A program made the position numbers and the translations under genes. From Yamagishiella unicocca (lineage: Eukaryota; Chlorophyta; Chlorophyceae; Chlamydomonadales; Volvocaceae), in assembly GCA_003116995.1 (NCBI GenBank), contig BDSL01000042.1, positions 620,001 through 684,000 on the forward strand: DNA of 64,000 nucleotides. Reading direction: 5' to 3'. The number at the start of each line of letters is the position of its first letter. The stretch's first letter is position 1. Below the pieces are notes generated by a model. That model did not search any database. It saw only the letters and a list, made by a program, of their open reading frames with translations, and was not told the origin of the DNA. This document shows, one piece after another, positions 24,001 to 33,170 of the stretch.

Positions 24001-24753
24001 GGGGCAGGGCGCCGCAGGCATGGCGGTACCGCAAACATGGCGGTACGGATACCGCAAACAGGGCGGTACCGCAAACATGGCGGTACGGGTACCGCAAACA
24101 TGGCGGTACCGAAAACATGGCGGTACGGGTACCGCAAACAGGGCGGTACCTCAAACATGGCGGTACGGGTACCGCAAGCATGGCGGTACCGCAAACATGG
24201 CGGTACGGGTACCGCAAACAGGGCGGTACCGCAAACATGGCGGTACGGGTACCGCAAGCATGGCGGTACCGAAAACGTGCAGGCACTGCGAACATGCAAA
24301 CCACCTTGTTGACCCACACACCCCCCTCCCGCAACACTTCCGCGTTCGTACGGCAGTTTCCGCTTCGTGCAGCAGCTCTCTTGTTGCTCCTCCTCTGTCG
24401 ACCAAAACTCTCCAGGCATCCTCCCGGCTCCCCCGCCGCACCCGCCCCGCACCCGGCCCCCTCTCACCCCACCACCACCCCCACCCCCACCACCCCCACC
24501 ACCCCACCAGGCTCTGGACCTGAAGCCCAACTACATGCGAGCCTGGACCAACATGGGAATCAGCTACTCCAACCTGGGGGACTACGAGCGCTCGGCCGCC
24601 TTCTACGTGCGAGCCCTGGGCCTCAACGCCGCCGCCGACCACGTGTGGGGCTACCTGCGCACCGCGCTGGCTTGCTCGGCCCGCGTGGAGCTGCTGCAGG
24701 CGGTGGAGGCCAAGGACCTGGGGGCTCTGCAGGCGGCGCTGCCGCTGGAGTAG
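18009..24753 (+). CDS. PEX5: Peroxisomal PTS1 import receptor PEX5
   Basis: Fourteen exons: 18009-18146, 18478-18603, 19109-19222, 19693-19800, 20113-20289, 20739-20977, 21187-21526, 21816-21950, 22073-22422, 22591-22633, 22899-22976, 23253-23459, 23768-23989, 24511-24753; 839 aa, all phases agree. PEX5 binds C-terminal SKL-type signals in the cytosol and docks on PEX14/PEX13. The N-terminus MSSLRDLVAGSDMC carries a Cys (residue 14) where PEX5 has its ubiquitinated cysteine, followed by NALGGLVNTLLG and KTQEQL. The disordered half has a series of WxxxF/Y PEX14-binding motifs (WDAIF, WANEF, WAADF, WAAEF, WAVEF, WVDEF, WAQEF, WERLY) plus degenerate WANEC and WDAIW. The TPR half is highly conserved: LSEAALALEAE, HAENDDDRQAIAAMMRA, LLALGVSHTNEL, SDYSLWNKLGATMANN, ALDLKPNYMRAWTNMGISY. 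Intron 8 is GC-AG (CAG/GCAAGC at 21951). Most introns contain minisatellites. Confidence 0.95.
18429..18468 (-). repeat. Copy of the GACCCGTGGATGCC repeat family in PEX5 intron 1
   Basis: On the minus strand it reads TTTGAGGAAGACCCGTGGAT then GCCCGGAAAAAACCGTTTAG, matching the elements at 24841 and 63577. It is a short copy. Confidence 0.7.
18757..18862 (+). repeat. PEX5: GGGGCA hexamer minisatellite in PEX5 intron 2
   Basis: Many copies of GGGGCA/GGGCA in tandem. Runs of four or more guanine tracts separated by CA are a textbook G-quadruplex-forming pattern on the coding strand. Confidence 0.9.
19008..19097 (+). repeat. PEX5: CTCACCTCCCTCCGGGTCG minisatellite in PEX5 intron 2
   Basis: About five 19-bp units, ending just before the exon 3 acceptor at 19108, so it supplies the pyrimidine-rich tract of that acceptor. 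Confidence 0.85.
19526..19640 (+). repeat. PEX5: AGGATGTGTGTT-type repeat in PEX5 intron 3
   Basis: Degenerate repeats of (A)AGAGGATGTGTGTT spread over about 115 bp, located within the intron upstream of exon 4. Confidence 0.75.
20978..21182 (+). repeat. PEX5: GGTG array and CTCCACCCCTCCC array filling PEX5 intron 6
   Basis: Intron 6 (20978-21186) is almost entirely repetitive: a GGTGGGTG array directly after the donor, then four 15-bp CTCTCCACCCCTCCC units ending at the acceptor. The two halves are G-rich and C-rich and could pair in the transcript. Confidence 0.85.
21571..21768 (+). repeat. PEX5: 10-bp GAGGAGGGCT minisatellite in PEX5 intron 7
   Basis: About twenty copies of G(A/C)GGAGGGCT with A/C variants interleaved in runs, indicating higher-order duplication. 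The intron is 21527-21815. Confidence 0.9.
23142..23233 (+). repeat. PEX5: 12-bp CCCCGATCTCGA repeat in PEX5 intron 11
   Basis: Seven to eight units of CCCCGATCTCGA with variants. Translation would give Asp-Pro repeats, but the stretch lies between a good donor (22977) and acceptor (23252) that join conserved TPR sequence. Confidence 0.85.
24018..24282 (+). repeat. PEX5: ~40-bp GCGGTACCGCAAACATG minisatellite in PEX5 intron 13
   Basis: Six ~40-bp units, each with two half-units built on CGGTACCG and CGGTACGGGTACCG, which are palindromic KpnI-like cores. The unit is not a multiple of three and lies in intron 23990-24510, so it is not coding. Confidence 0.9.
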
Positions 24754-24840
24754 GGCGGTGCGGTGAGGAGTTGGGTAGGAGCGCGTATGGGCGTGTGGCA
24801 GGAGGCAAGGTAAAGCAGCCGACGAGCTAGTGGGGTGGCG

Positions 24841-24925
24841 TTTCGAGGAAGACCCGTGGATGCCAGAAAAATCCGTTTAGGACAGACGTTTTGAGATGCA
24901 TGCTGGAGGACTGGGTTGGGGATAG
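24841..24925 (+). mobile_element. Short interspersed element, GACCCGTGGATGCC family
   Basis: Reads GAGGAAGACCCGTGGATGCC, AGAAAAATCCGTTTAGG, then TTTTGAGATGCATGCTGGAG and ACTGGGTTGGGGATA. It matches 63577-63665 over its whole length with scattered substitutions. Confidence 0.7.
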
Positions 24926-25359
24926 TAGGGTGGAGTGGGGTGGGGCGATTGGGGAAGGTTGAGGGGTTGTCAACTGGGAGGGGTAGGTGTGTGTCAGCGA
25001 GGGGCCACGTTACGGAGGCTAAGGAAAGCCCGTGGACTAGGAAGCCGATTAGGGAGGTAGAGTGGTGACGTGTCGGCCGGTGGGCAGTAGGGAGCGGTGA
25101 GGACAGACCGGCTGCCCCAGCTGCTGCCGTGGGGAGCAGGAAGGCCGCGTGGAGGGAGGTTGAGTGGAAACCCGTGGATGGAGGGAGGTTGAGAGGAACA
25201 CCCGTGGGTCGGCACTGAAAGGCAGAAGGGGAGGGAGGGGGCACCGGGGCAGTGAGCGCGGCCATGGGGTGCAGGCGGAGTCGCGTGTCTTCCTCAGTTT
25301 GAAGGGGCCGTGGGGAACTGTCTTGTGCCAGCCGCAGCGAGGGTTGTGTGGATGTAGTA

Positions 25360-25937
25360 GTAACTGTTGCAGTGGGTTCCAGACCAAAGGGCAGAACCAT
25401 TGGGCACATCGCCTAACACCGGCATTGCGTGTATGGTGGCACGTGGAGATTGCCATCCGCGTGTGTTTTGCTTCCGTTGCCAATTTTTAGGAACTCTCCA
25501 TGAACCTACGGTGTACGAGCCCTTGCAACTATGGTGTTACCGTGCCTCTCATGCTCGCACCCAAGTGCCATAATGAACGAGCTGCTGTTCCCCAACGCGA
25601 GCGCCGGCACGGCAAAATTAACGTACTCTACCTGTAAGTGGATCGGCAATACCCTCTTTACTCCGGTTAGCACATGGGTGGCCTGGTCCTCAGACACACG
25701 TCTCAACATGTGCGTGCTCGTGAGCTTTGCCTTGGGCATTTGTAGCTTTAGGTTTGTGAAATTAGCGCCCTTAACCCTGCGGTTGAAGCACTCTTCCCGG
25801 CATGCGGCTCAAACTAAGAATTTGCTTCAGCACGATCACAGGTCGGGTGGGTTCTTCCTCCTTCTTTCCTGTGTCTCTTTCAGTGTCGGGCGTATCGGCC
25901 GATGTCTGTACCTTAAGGTCTGGAGCCCGCTGGTACA
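25360..25937. mobile_element. Second TIR element of the 60-bp terminal-repeat family
   Basis: The left end 25360-25419 (GTAACTGTTGCAGTGGGTTC ... GGGCACATCGCCTAACACC) and diverged right end 25881-25937 (CAGTGTCGGGCGTATCGGCC ... CTGGAGCCCGCTGGTAC) are inverted repeats of the kind seen at 7079-7857. The ~460-bp interior differs from that of the first element, and both lack a transposase. Confidence 0.62.
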
Positions 25938-27254
25938 GAGCTCGGGGAGCTCTGGAGCCGCCCGTCCAGGCCGCCTGCAGCAAACCCATGCAACCCGTGC
26001 AATCACATTTGCCGCTCTTGCTTGTTTATTGCGGTCGGTTCGAGGGTCCTTGCGTTGGTTTGAAAGGTTTGAACGGGTCAGGCCGCGCGTGCCGTGCTGA
26101 GGTGCCTCTGCCTGCAGGCGCGCCTCGGTGTCTGGCTACTAGGGGCTAGTCGGGTTGCTCGGAGGGCACTTAACGGGTACTGCTTCGCTCCAGTTGGTTG
26201 TCTCTGTGGGGAGGTTATTCCGACTAGAGGTCAGGGAAATCGCACATACTCTCCGACGATCTTCATCGGCGCGTGCATAAACTAGGATAAACTGCAGCTT
26301 GCTTTGTTCTACTTGTTGTCGCGGTATCTAACGAGCGCGTCACTGCCGGCGCACGCAGCATTCTACGTTCGATGACATACGACTTGAAGCACCGGAGCGG
26401 GACGCTTGCTTCGGAAGAGCAACCGGCTACACGCAATAATCGGAGCCAATCTTCAGCAGACGTGGACGCCTGCGTCGGCAACGATGTACCTGATACTAAG
26501 ACTTCGGCTTGTAATTGTGAATGAATGGACGAATGGACGCCTGGATGGGATTTTTTCTCGTTCGATCTAGAAGTCACTGGAAATAAACAAGTTAACAACT
26601 AGTTGGTTGCTTGGCCGGGTCCTGAGTCCGCCAACGGTCACAGTCGCGGTGTGAAGACAAAAGGCCCAGTTATACGCGGTTATTCTAACGAGAATGGCGT
26701 TAATGGCGCTGATAACTACCGCGAAGATCACGAAGCCAGGAGCATGTCTGCAGCTGCAAAGCACGGGCTTTGCGCGGATGGTTGTCCTTGCGCTGCATCC
26801 ATGCCTATGAGGTTACCGTTTGTTTAAATAAACCACGGCGGCATTTATGTTTTTCCTGTGCCTTTTGAGGCGCCTGCTCGCTTCTAGCGCTGGCTCTTCT
26901 ACGATGAGGTCTCGGGCCCCCTCCTGTCCTGGGCTCGCCCGAGCTCGCGGTGCGCTGTATATAATAATTATTAATCTATTTGTGATGCAATGTGGCGCGT
27001 GGGCTTGTCATAACTTAACATTTCCCTCCGGATTACCGAACCAGCAACACGTGCAGGGACAAGTACGACACGTCTTTTGTCAACGGGCGAAATCTGCAGA
27101 GGACGGTTTGTATTAAGTTATCAACGTCGTCGCGATTGCCGTGTGTGTTCCACTTACTGCGTTAACGTGTACTTGTGAACTTGGCGAATATTAAATAGTC
27201 ATAGCCTCTTAATTCGAAGTACAACAAAGACAAGCTGCAGACAGGCGAACATCC

Positions 27255-30200
27255 ATGGCTAGCCGCGATGATGAGCCGCCGCGAAAAGTGGACTTGTCGT
27301 CCTTGCAAGTTCGCGAGCTTTTGGGACGTGGCGGGTTCGCCAGTTGCTGGCATGCCAATTACAACGGCCAAGATGTCGCGTTGAAGGTCCTTATGCCACG
27401 GCAAAAGGCGACAGCAACTAAGGCGCATGGCGCGGCTGTGGCGGCCGATGCTGCCGGCTTCGACAAGCCACCGCCGGAGGACTACCTCTACGACCGCATA
27501 TTTCTGCGGGAGGCTCGCGTCATGTCCCAAATTGAGCACAGGTTCGATACGCACAGCGATTACGCGGGCGAGAGGAATGGCCTGATTTGCTGTTACGGAG
27601 GCGGGTTGCGCGTAGCGGGAGGGCGCGGCGTGCGTAGCGCGACATGGGAGCACCCGAAGGACATGCAATGTTTGCCTTTTGTGTTCTTCACACGCAGCCA
27701 GAATCACTCGCTGATGCTGTTGTTGCTGCGGTTGTTGTTGCTGCTGCCGCTGCTGCTGCTGCTGCTGCTGCTGCTGCCGCTGCCGCTGCCACCACCCAAC
27801 AACAGGCATATCGTGCGGTGCCTCGGCGCGGTCCAGCTGCCGTTAGGTTTTGTGCCCAACCAAATGGGGCCGGCCCTAGCCATGGCGCTGGAGCTTTGCG
27901 AGGTGCGTGGCTAATCCGACACCACATGGACAACAGCCAAATCCCGGTATCCGAATGTCGGTTGCAAGATTGGTTATCTCTTTTCTTGCGTGAACGTGAT
28001 TGCCAAACACAAAGAGCTCCCCTGCCTCTCCCGAAATACCCGTGCATTAACGGGGCGGCAAGGTATTCGTTTCGAATGCCGCGAAGTCAAGGTGTCCTCA
28101 AAGGCGCCAGCAAATCACCATCTCCTACTATCGTACATTTCCGCCGTACGCCCACTGATTGGCCACGCAGTTATGAGACCCTGGCGAAACCTGTGGTTTG
28201 TTGCCATGTGCCCCCATGTGCCCCCATGTGCCAATCTCTCGATCAATTTCCTGCAGCCGGATACGGTCAAGGATCTCATTGCGCGCAGCATGGGGGCCAA
28301 CAGGCGCGTCTATAAACTCAGCCAGGCCTACGATTGGCTCGTCCAGATAGCCTCCGCGCTAGCATACCTTCACGGCCAGAAGCCGCCCATCATACATCGT
28401 GACGTGAAGCCGGTACGCAGCCGGACAATTGTACGGCATTGTAGTACCGTGCAGCCACGCATTTCGGGGGGGGGCGGAAGCGCATTTCGCGGATGCCGCT
28501 AGGACAAACGGAATGGATTGCCTCGTCCGGTCCATGCTCGTCCAGTCCATGCTCGTCCAGGAACCGTTGCCTCGTCCGGTCCAGGCTCAATGAACAGGAC
28601 GTGGATGGCGACCGACACACCGGCATCGACCTGTCGCCTCTTTGCGCATGGGGGTGGACGTGACTCGCCCGCTCGCCCACTCGCGCACCCCGCTTGTGAT
28701 GTCTCTCGGTGCCGGCACGCTCGCAGGACAACGTGCTTCTCAAGCGGGAGCAGAACGGCGAGATGTCCTGCAAGCTGTGCGACTTTGGGTTGCACGCAGA
28801 GGTGGTCGACGACCGCTCTACGGCGCTGCGACGGCGCTCCTTCACGCGGACCATCATTAACCCGCTCGCTGACCCCCTGCCGCCGAGGAAGGAGGCGGCG
28901 GAGGCGGCGGAGGCGGAGGTGGCGGAGCCGCATGGGCCCGCCCGCCCCGGTGACGATGTCGCCAGTGGTGATGACGTCGAGGAGGTGCGTTACGGATGAG
29001 AGGAAGAGAGGAAGCGGTATCGCGATGCGTTTTCTAATCTCGCTGTACCCAAGTGCCCATCCCTTCTGTTCGCCTATTCACCTGTCCTCTGTGCATTCTG
29101 GCCAAACCTGGTGTGTGGCCACGCAGGTCAACGGTCAGGACGCAGCAGCCGAGGGGCCGTCGGGCGAAGCAGGGACCAGCGCACAGCAGCGCGCAGCTGG
29201 CAGCGGTCCTGCTTCTCCAGCTGGTGGCGCAGGCGACGAGGGAGCCGCGGCAGCAGCGCCATCATCGCCTTGTGGGGGTGGCGAGAGCACCTCGGGCCGG
29301 TTGCCCAGTCCCAGGGCAGACGCAAGGGCGCCCGCGCGTCGGTCGGAAAACGGAAACGGCGTGGGATGGCACCGGCCTGCTCGAGCCTCCCATGGCGGCG
29401 GCGGCGGCGACCTTCCCTCTCCCACCTCGCCGGCTGCACCGTAAGTGGCTGCCGCGCGGTGCCTTGTTTGGGCTGGTGGTGCCAGGGCTCTGTAGGTCGA
29501 TACGTGTTCGGCCCATTAGCTACCTACCTAGCCGCCAGCCCCGGCCGCAGCCTTGTCGTGGTTCATTTTAGCCTCTGTTAATTAATAAGTATTACCGGCG
29601 CCGCAATGGGCGCTGGCTGAAGGGTTGATGTCCCTCTCTTCCGGGCCGCAGCCGCAACCCGGACCTGCCAGGTAACAGCCGCATCACCATCGGCGCCACC
29701 GGCTTCAAGCGAGTGGACAGCCTGATGCGCCAGCTCGGGATTGCGGAGCTCAAACCGCTACGGCCGCACGAGATGGACTGGGTGTACGGCCTTTCGGGTA
29801 GGCGGAGCTGCTGGTGGGGAGTACAGACGGCAGGGGCGAGGGGTTGTATGCCCGCCCAGCGGCCGCAGTCGATGGTTTTATGCACCGCATTCGACCCCTC
29901 CTGCTAATGCGTCGTCAACCCTGCTGACCCGCCTGCTGCTGTCGTGCAGGCAAGGCCGGATCGTTCATGTACATGGCGCCAGGTGCGGGAGAGACGTGGG
30001 GAGTTAGTGAGGAGAGGAGGAGACATACTTTTTGTTTTGTTCATATTTTGGTCACGAATGCGCGCGTTCATCGACGCCTGTGTACATGTATCCCTTCCGT
30101 AGTGTGTACAGGCATCCCTTCCGTCGAATATACCGATCCGTGCTAGGGGCTACGGTCAGCGCCCCAACGTGCTCCGCCTGCGGCCGCCACCTGCCGCAGA

Positions 30201-31018
30201 GGTGTTCAACAACCTGCCGTACAACGAGAAGTCCGACGTGTTCTCCTTCGGCGTGATGGCGTACGAGATGCTGGCTTCGGAGCTCACCTCCATAAGCATC
30301 TTCAACACCGTCCGGGCAGCCAAGTTGGGGGTGCAGGATCCCCAACGCTATGCCGCCAAGGTATAGCCCCCCCACCTCTTCCCGCCCAACCAGACCCGCA
30401 CGCGGCGCTGTGCCTTCCCTCCCGTCCGCCTGCCTCGGTAGCTGACACCGTAAGGCGCGCCCACGTACTCCTGAGTCGTACTACGGTACCCCCGATGCTC
30501 CCACCAACGCTCCCACCAGATCACGTAGCAGCCTTTCGACTGACTAGTAAATACCGGTACTGGCAAATACCGTTGTCACCGGTATTACCGTTATACCCTC
30601 TGCCCTGCCCCTCCTGTGGTGCGTTGTAACTTCGTCCGCTTCGTACCGGTAATCCGTTATGTCCGCTAACCGCTGAGCAGCGAAACTCCACGGGTCACTG
30701 TCGGTATGTGTATGTATGTGCGCCCAGGTCGCCGAGGGCTACCGGCCAGCGCGCATCCAGGCGGTATCAGACGCCTCGTGGGCCCTATTGGAGGCGTGCT
30801 GGCATCACGACCCCGTGGAGCGACCCACCATGGCCGCAGTGGAGGACGAGCTGAGGCGCCTGGTGAGGGAGCTGGAGGCCAGCTGCGGCCGCCAGGTCGC
30901 CGCTGGGGCCGCGGGGGGGAAGGCAGTGGACTCACCCGGCTCGGCCGCCGGCAAGTCGCCACGTGGCCCTGTCGACGGCCCTTCCCCGGGCTGCACCCAG
31001 CAGTGCGTCATCTGCTAG
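27255..31018 (+). CDS. Protein kinase with giant activation-loop insertion and C-terminal CaaX box
   Basis: Nine exons: 27255-27541, 27806-27902, 28257-28412, 28727-28984, 29127-29440, 29652-29797, 29950-29982, 30200-30360, 30728-31018; 580 aa, all phases agree. Kinase subdomains appear in order: Gly loop LLGRGGFASCW (residues 22-32), VALKV with Lys44, REARVMSQIEHRHIVRCLG, HRDVKPDN (175-182), KLCDFGLH with DFG 199-201, SFMYMAPE (424-431), KSDVFSFGVMAYEML, and CWHHDPVERPTM. Catalytic Lys, Asp177, Asn182 and Asp199 are present, so it should be active. It resembles plant/algal TKL-type kinases. Between DFG and APE lie ~230 residues instead of the usual 20-35, acidic then Ala/Gly/Ser/Pro-rich, encoded by exons 4-6. 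The last four residues, CVIC, form a CaaX motif preceded by another Cys (GCTQQCVIC), predicting prenylation and membrane attachment. The substrate is unknown. Confidence 0.85.
27712..27790 (+). repeat. CTG/TTG trinucleotide tract in kinase intron 1
   Basis: An impure CTG repeat (TGTTGTTGCTGCGG, then GCTGCTGCTGCTGCTGCTG and CCGCTGCCGCTG) just upstream of the AACAG acceptor at 27805. It acts as the polypyrimidine-like stretch of this intron and could vary in length. Confidence 0.85.
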
Positions 31019-33170
31019 CCGCGCGTTGTTGTTTTGCACGGCGCGCAATTTCAGGGGTGTTAGTATGACGATAGGCCGCGGAGTTTGGTTCTGGGTGTTG
31101 TTGTTCAAAACACGGTATGGTATGTTTGTGTGTGTGTGAGTCCGTGTGTGTCCTCAGTGTGTGTCCTCAGTGACTGCAGGTTAACGCTGCCGTATCGTAC
31201 CGAAATTGTATTGATAAGGTCGCCCTGCGGCCCTTGACGGCGTGCAGCTGCCGGGAAGGCGCGCAAGCTTCGTACTGACGAATGTGTACGAAGTACAAGC
31301 AGTGCACGGGCTTCCTATGTTATCCTAGGGTGACGCTGCTGCAACCAGTTGGCTTGCCCGAATATTACCGTTACATATGTCCCGGCGATTAGGCGATTAA
31401 GAGGCGCGTACGTTTGTGACTAGGGGGGGGGTTAGCTCCGTGATTCCCTGCGAGCATTGAACGTTGTGCTGAGTTGAACGCTGTGCTGAGTTGAACGCAT
31501 GCAACGGCAGGCTCGCTCCGCTAAAGTGCCTGCCGAAAATGATGACGCATGAGGGACGGCGGTTGATGATCGACGTGCTAGCTGCATTGATGTGTGTCAC
31601 GTAAGGGCATTTTTGGGTTTGACCGAGTTGAACTTGCCCGCGATCATGGTCGTGCTAATCGTGAGGGTTCCGGAGCTGTTCCGGCGGTGCCGTGCGACTG
31701 AGGGCGCCGGGGCAGGCTTTGCCTTACCTCTTGTTCCTTTTTATTGTTCCTTTTTATTCTGCGTGCTGCGCCTCCTGGAGTGAAGGCTCAGCGTTGATTG
31801 GGTTCAATACGTTTGGGACACCGCATCTAGGGCTGCTCAAGTATACCGTAGGTAGTAGTAACTGTTACCATATGTGCTTGGCGTTGGCGCACGAACCATA
31901 AACTTGGAGACAACTCGTTGGTGGCGCTGCACACGTACCTCTATGTAACTGCGCACCGAACGCGTATGAAACCCAGCGAAAAATAATACGAGGACATGTC
32001 TTGAGCCGTGGCAGTCGTGTGGATTGCGCGGGACCTTCTGGATTGCGCGGGACCAAAACGAAGGGCGTGAAGCACGACACGCGGATATAGCAACTAACCC
32101 TAACGCAATCAAACCGGTGCACAGCAGCCTCTGCCTTACATTTCGATATCGTCTAATCACAGGTGCTCTCACTCGCCAGCGGCCGTTCCCCTCACGCCCT
32201 TCCCATCCATCCCCGCTCATCCGACCAGACGGGCTCCTCATCCCCTTCCCACCCGGCCATAACCACCTGGCCGCTTAGATCGAGGTCTCTTATATAGTTC
32301 ACGAGGGCGGCAACAGTTTACGAAAAGCCAGGTATGGGAAACAATTACACAGCGCCCAACGTACACAGTGATCTCGCACAGGTGCAAAGCTCCCCTTCTT
32401 GACTTGTTAACTTTGCCACCGTGATAGGCAGCGTTCGTGGGAGAAGCCCCCAGGTCCATTCGCACCGGACAGTTGGACAGGCCGAAAGGGGGGCGGGTCA
32501 TTGACTGTCCAAGGGCACACAACCCCTGTGTTTGCTTGATGCGATGCTCACTAGTGTTCACTGGTTCGGGGCCGCGACCCCACATCCAGGTGGGCTCGCA
32601 TCAACACAAAACCATGGATACGCCCGAGCAACCCCCGGCATGACCATGGCCACAGTAGGGGCCTATGCCGTACACCGCCCATGCAACTCCCAACGCGCAC
32701 ACAGACGTCACCAGACGCCCCGCCGAACGGGCGCGCGCGTGTCGACCTCGACACCCCTTCTCCATGGACCCTTCCCTTCGCCCCGCACCCCACACCTTGC
32801 ACTACCCAACGCAGGGCCGCCCGCCAATATCACATGCGTCCTTGACAGTGTTCTTGGGAAACAACAACCCCCGTTTCGTGATCCATTTCTTGGCTTGTGG
32901 CGTCTGGGGGCATAAGTCCGCAGCAACTGCCCCAGCTCCGGACCACACGCACATCGTTGCCGGCCAACCAGCCCCGCTGCTGCTTTCTTTCACCAGGCAC
33001 GGAGCAACCGAAACTATGCCAGAAACAACCCAACCTACCTACAGCAAGCAGGCTAGCACACGCGTCGCGCTGCCTTAGAACGAAACACCGCGGAAATGGC
33101 TCTGTAAAAATATCAACACGAATACCGGTAGGAAGAGCGCAACCGTAAGCCGCCTAGATCGCAGCACCCC
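31019..33170. other. Convergent intergenic region between the kinase and the giant gene
   Basis: It contains both 3' ends. Features seen: GTGTGT runs near 31127-31165, a tandem GTGCTGAGTTGAACG duplication at 31467-31497, a fragment GTAGTAGTAACTGTTACC at 31852 that resembles a terminal-repeat end, and a duplicated GGATTGCGCGGGACC at 32020-32054. No gene is supported. Confidence 0.5.

Larger units (their letters stand above)
24754..27254. other. Intergenic region between PEX5 and the kinase gene, repeat-rich
   Basis: Begins with a copy of the GACCCGTGGATGCC family, then two local GAAACCCGTGGATGG/GAACACCCGTGGGTC motifs near 25168-25210, a TIR element (25360-25937), and lower-GC sequence up to the kinase start. 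ORFs at 25531-26149 lie in or beside the element and show no domain. Confidence 0.55.

Noticed and set aside
23742..24830. 362-aa ORF and antisense ORFs across the 40-bp repeat
   Set aside because: The repeat unit is not a multiple of three and lies between the donor and acceptor joining two conserved TPR exons of PEX5.
25531..26149. 115-189-aa ORFs as a protein-coding gene
   Set aside because: They overlap the right terminal repeat of a TIR element and show no domain or splice-consistent extension.
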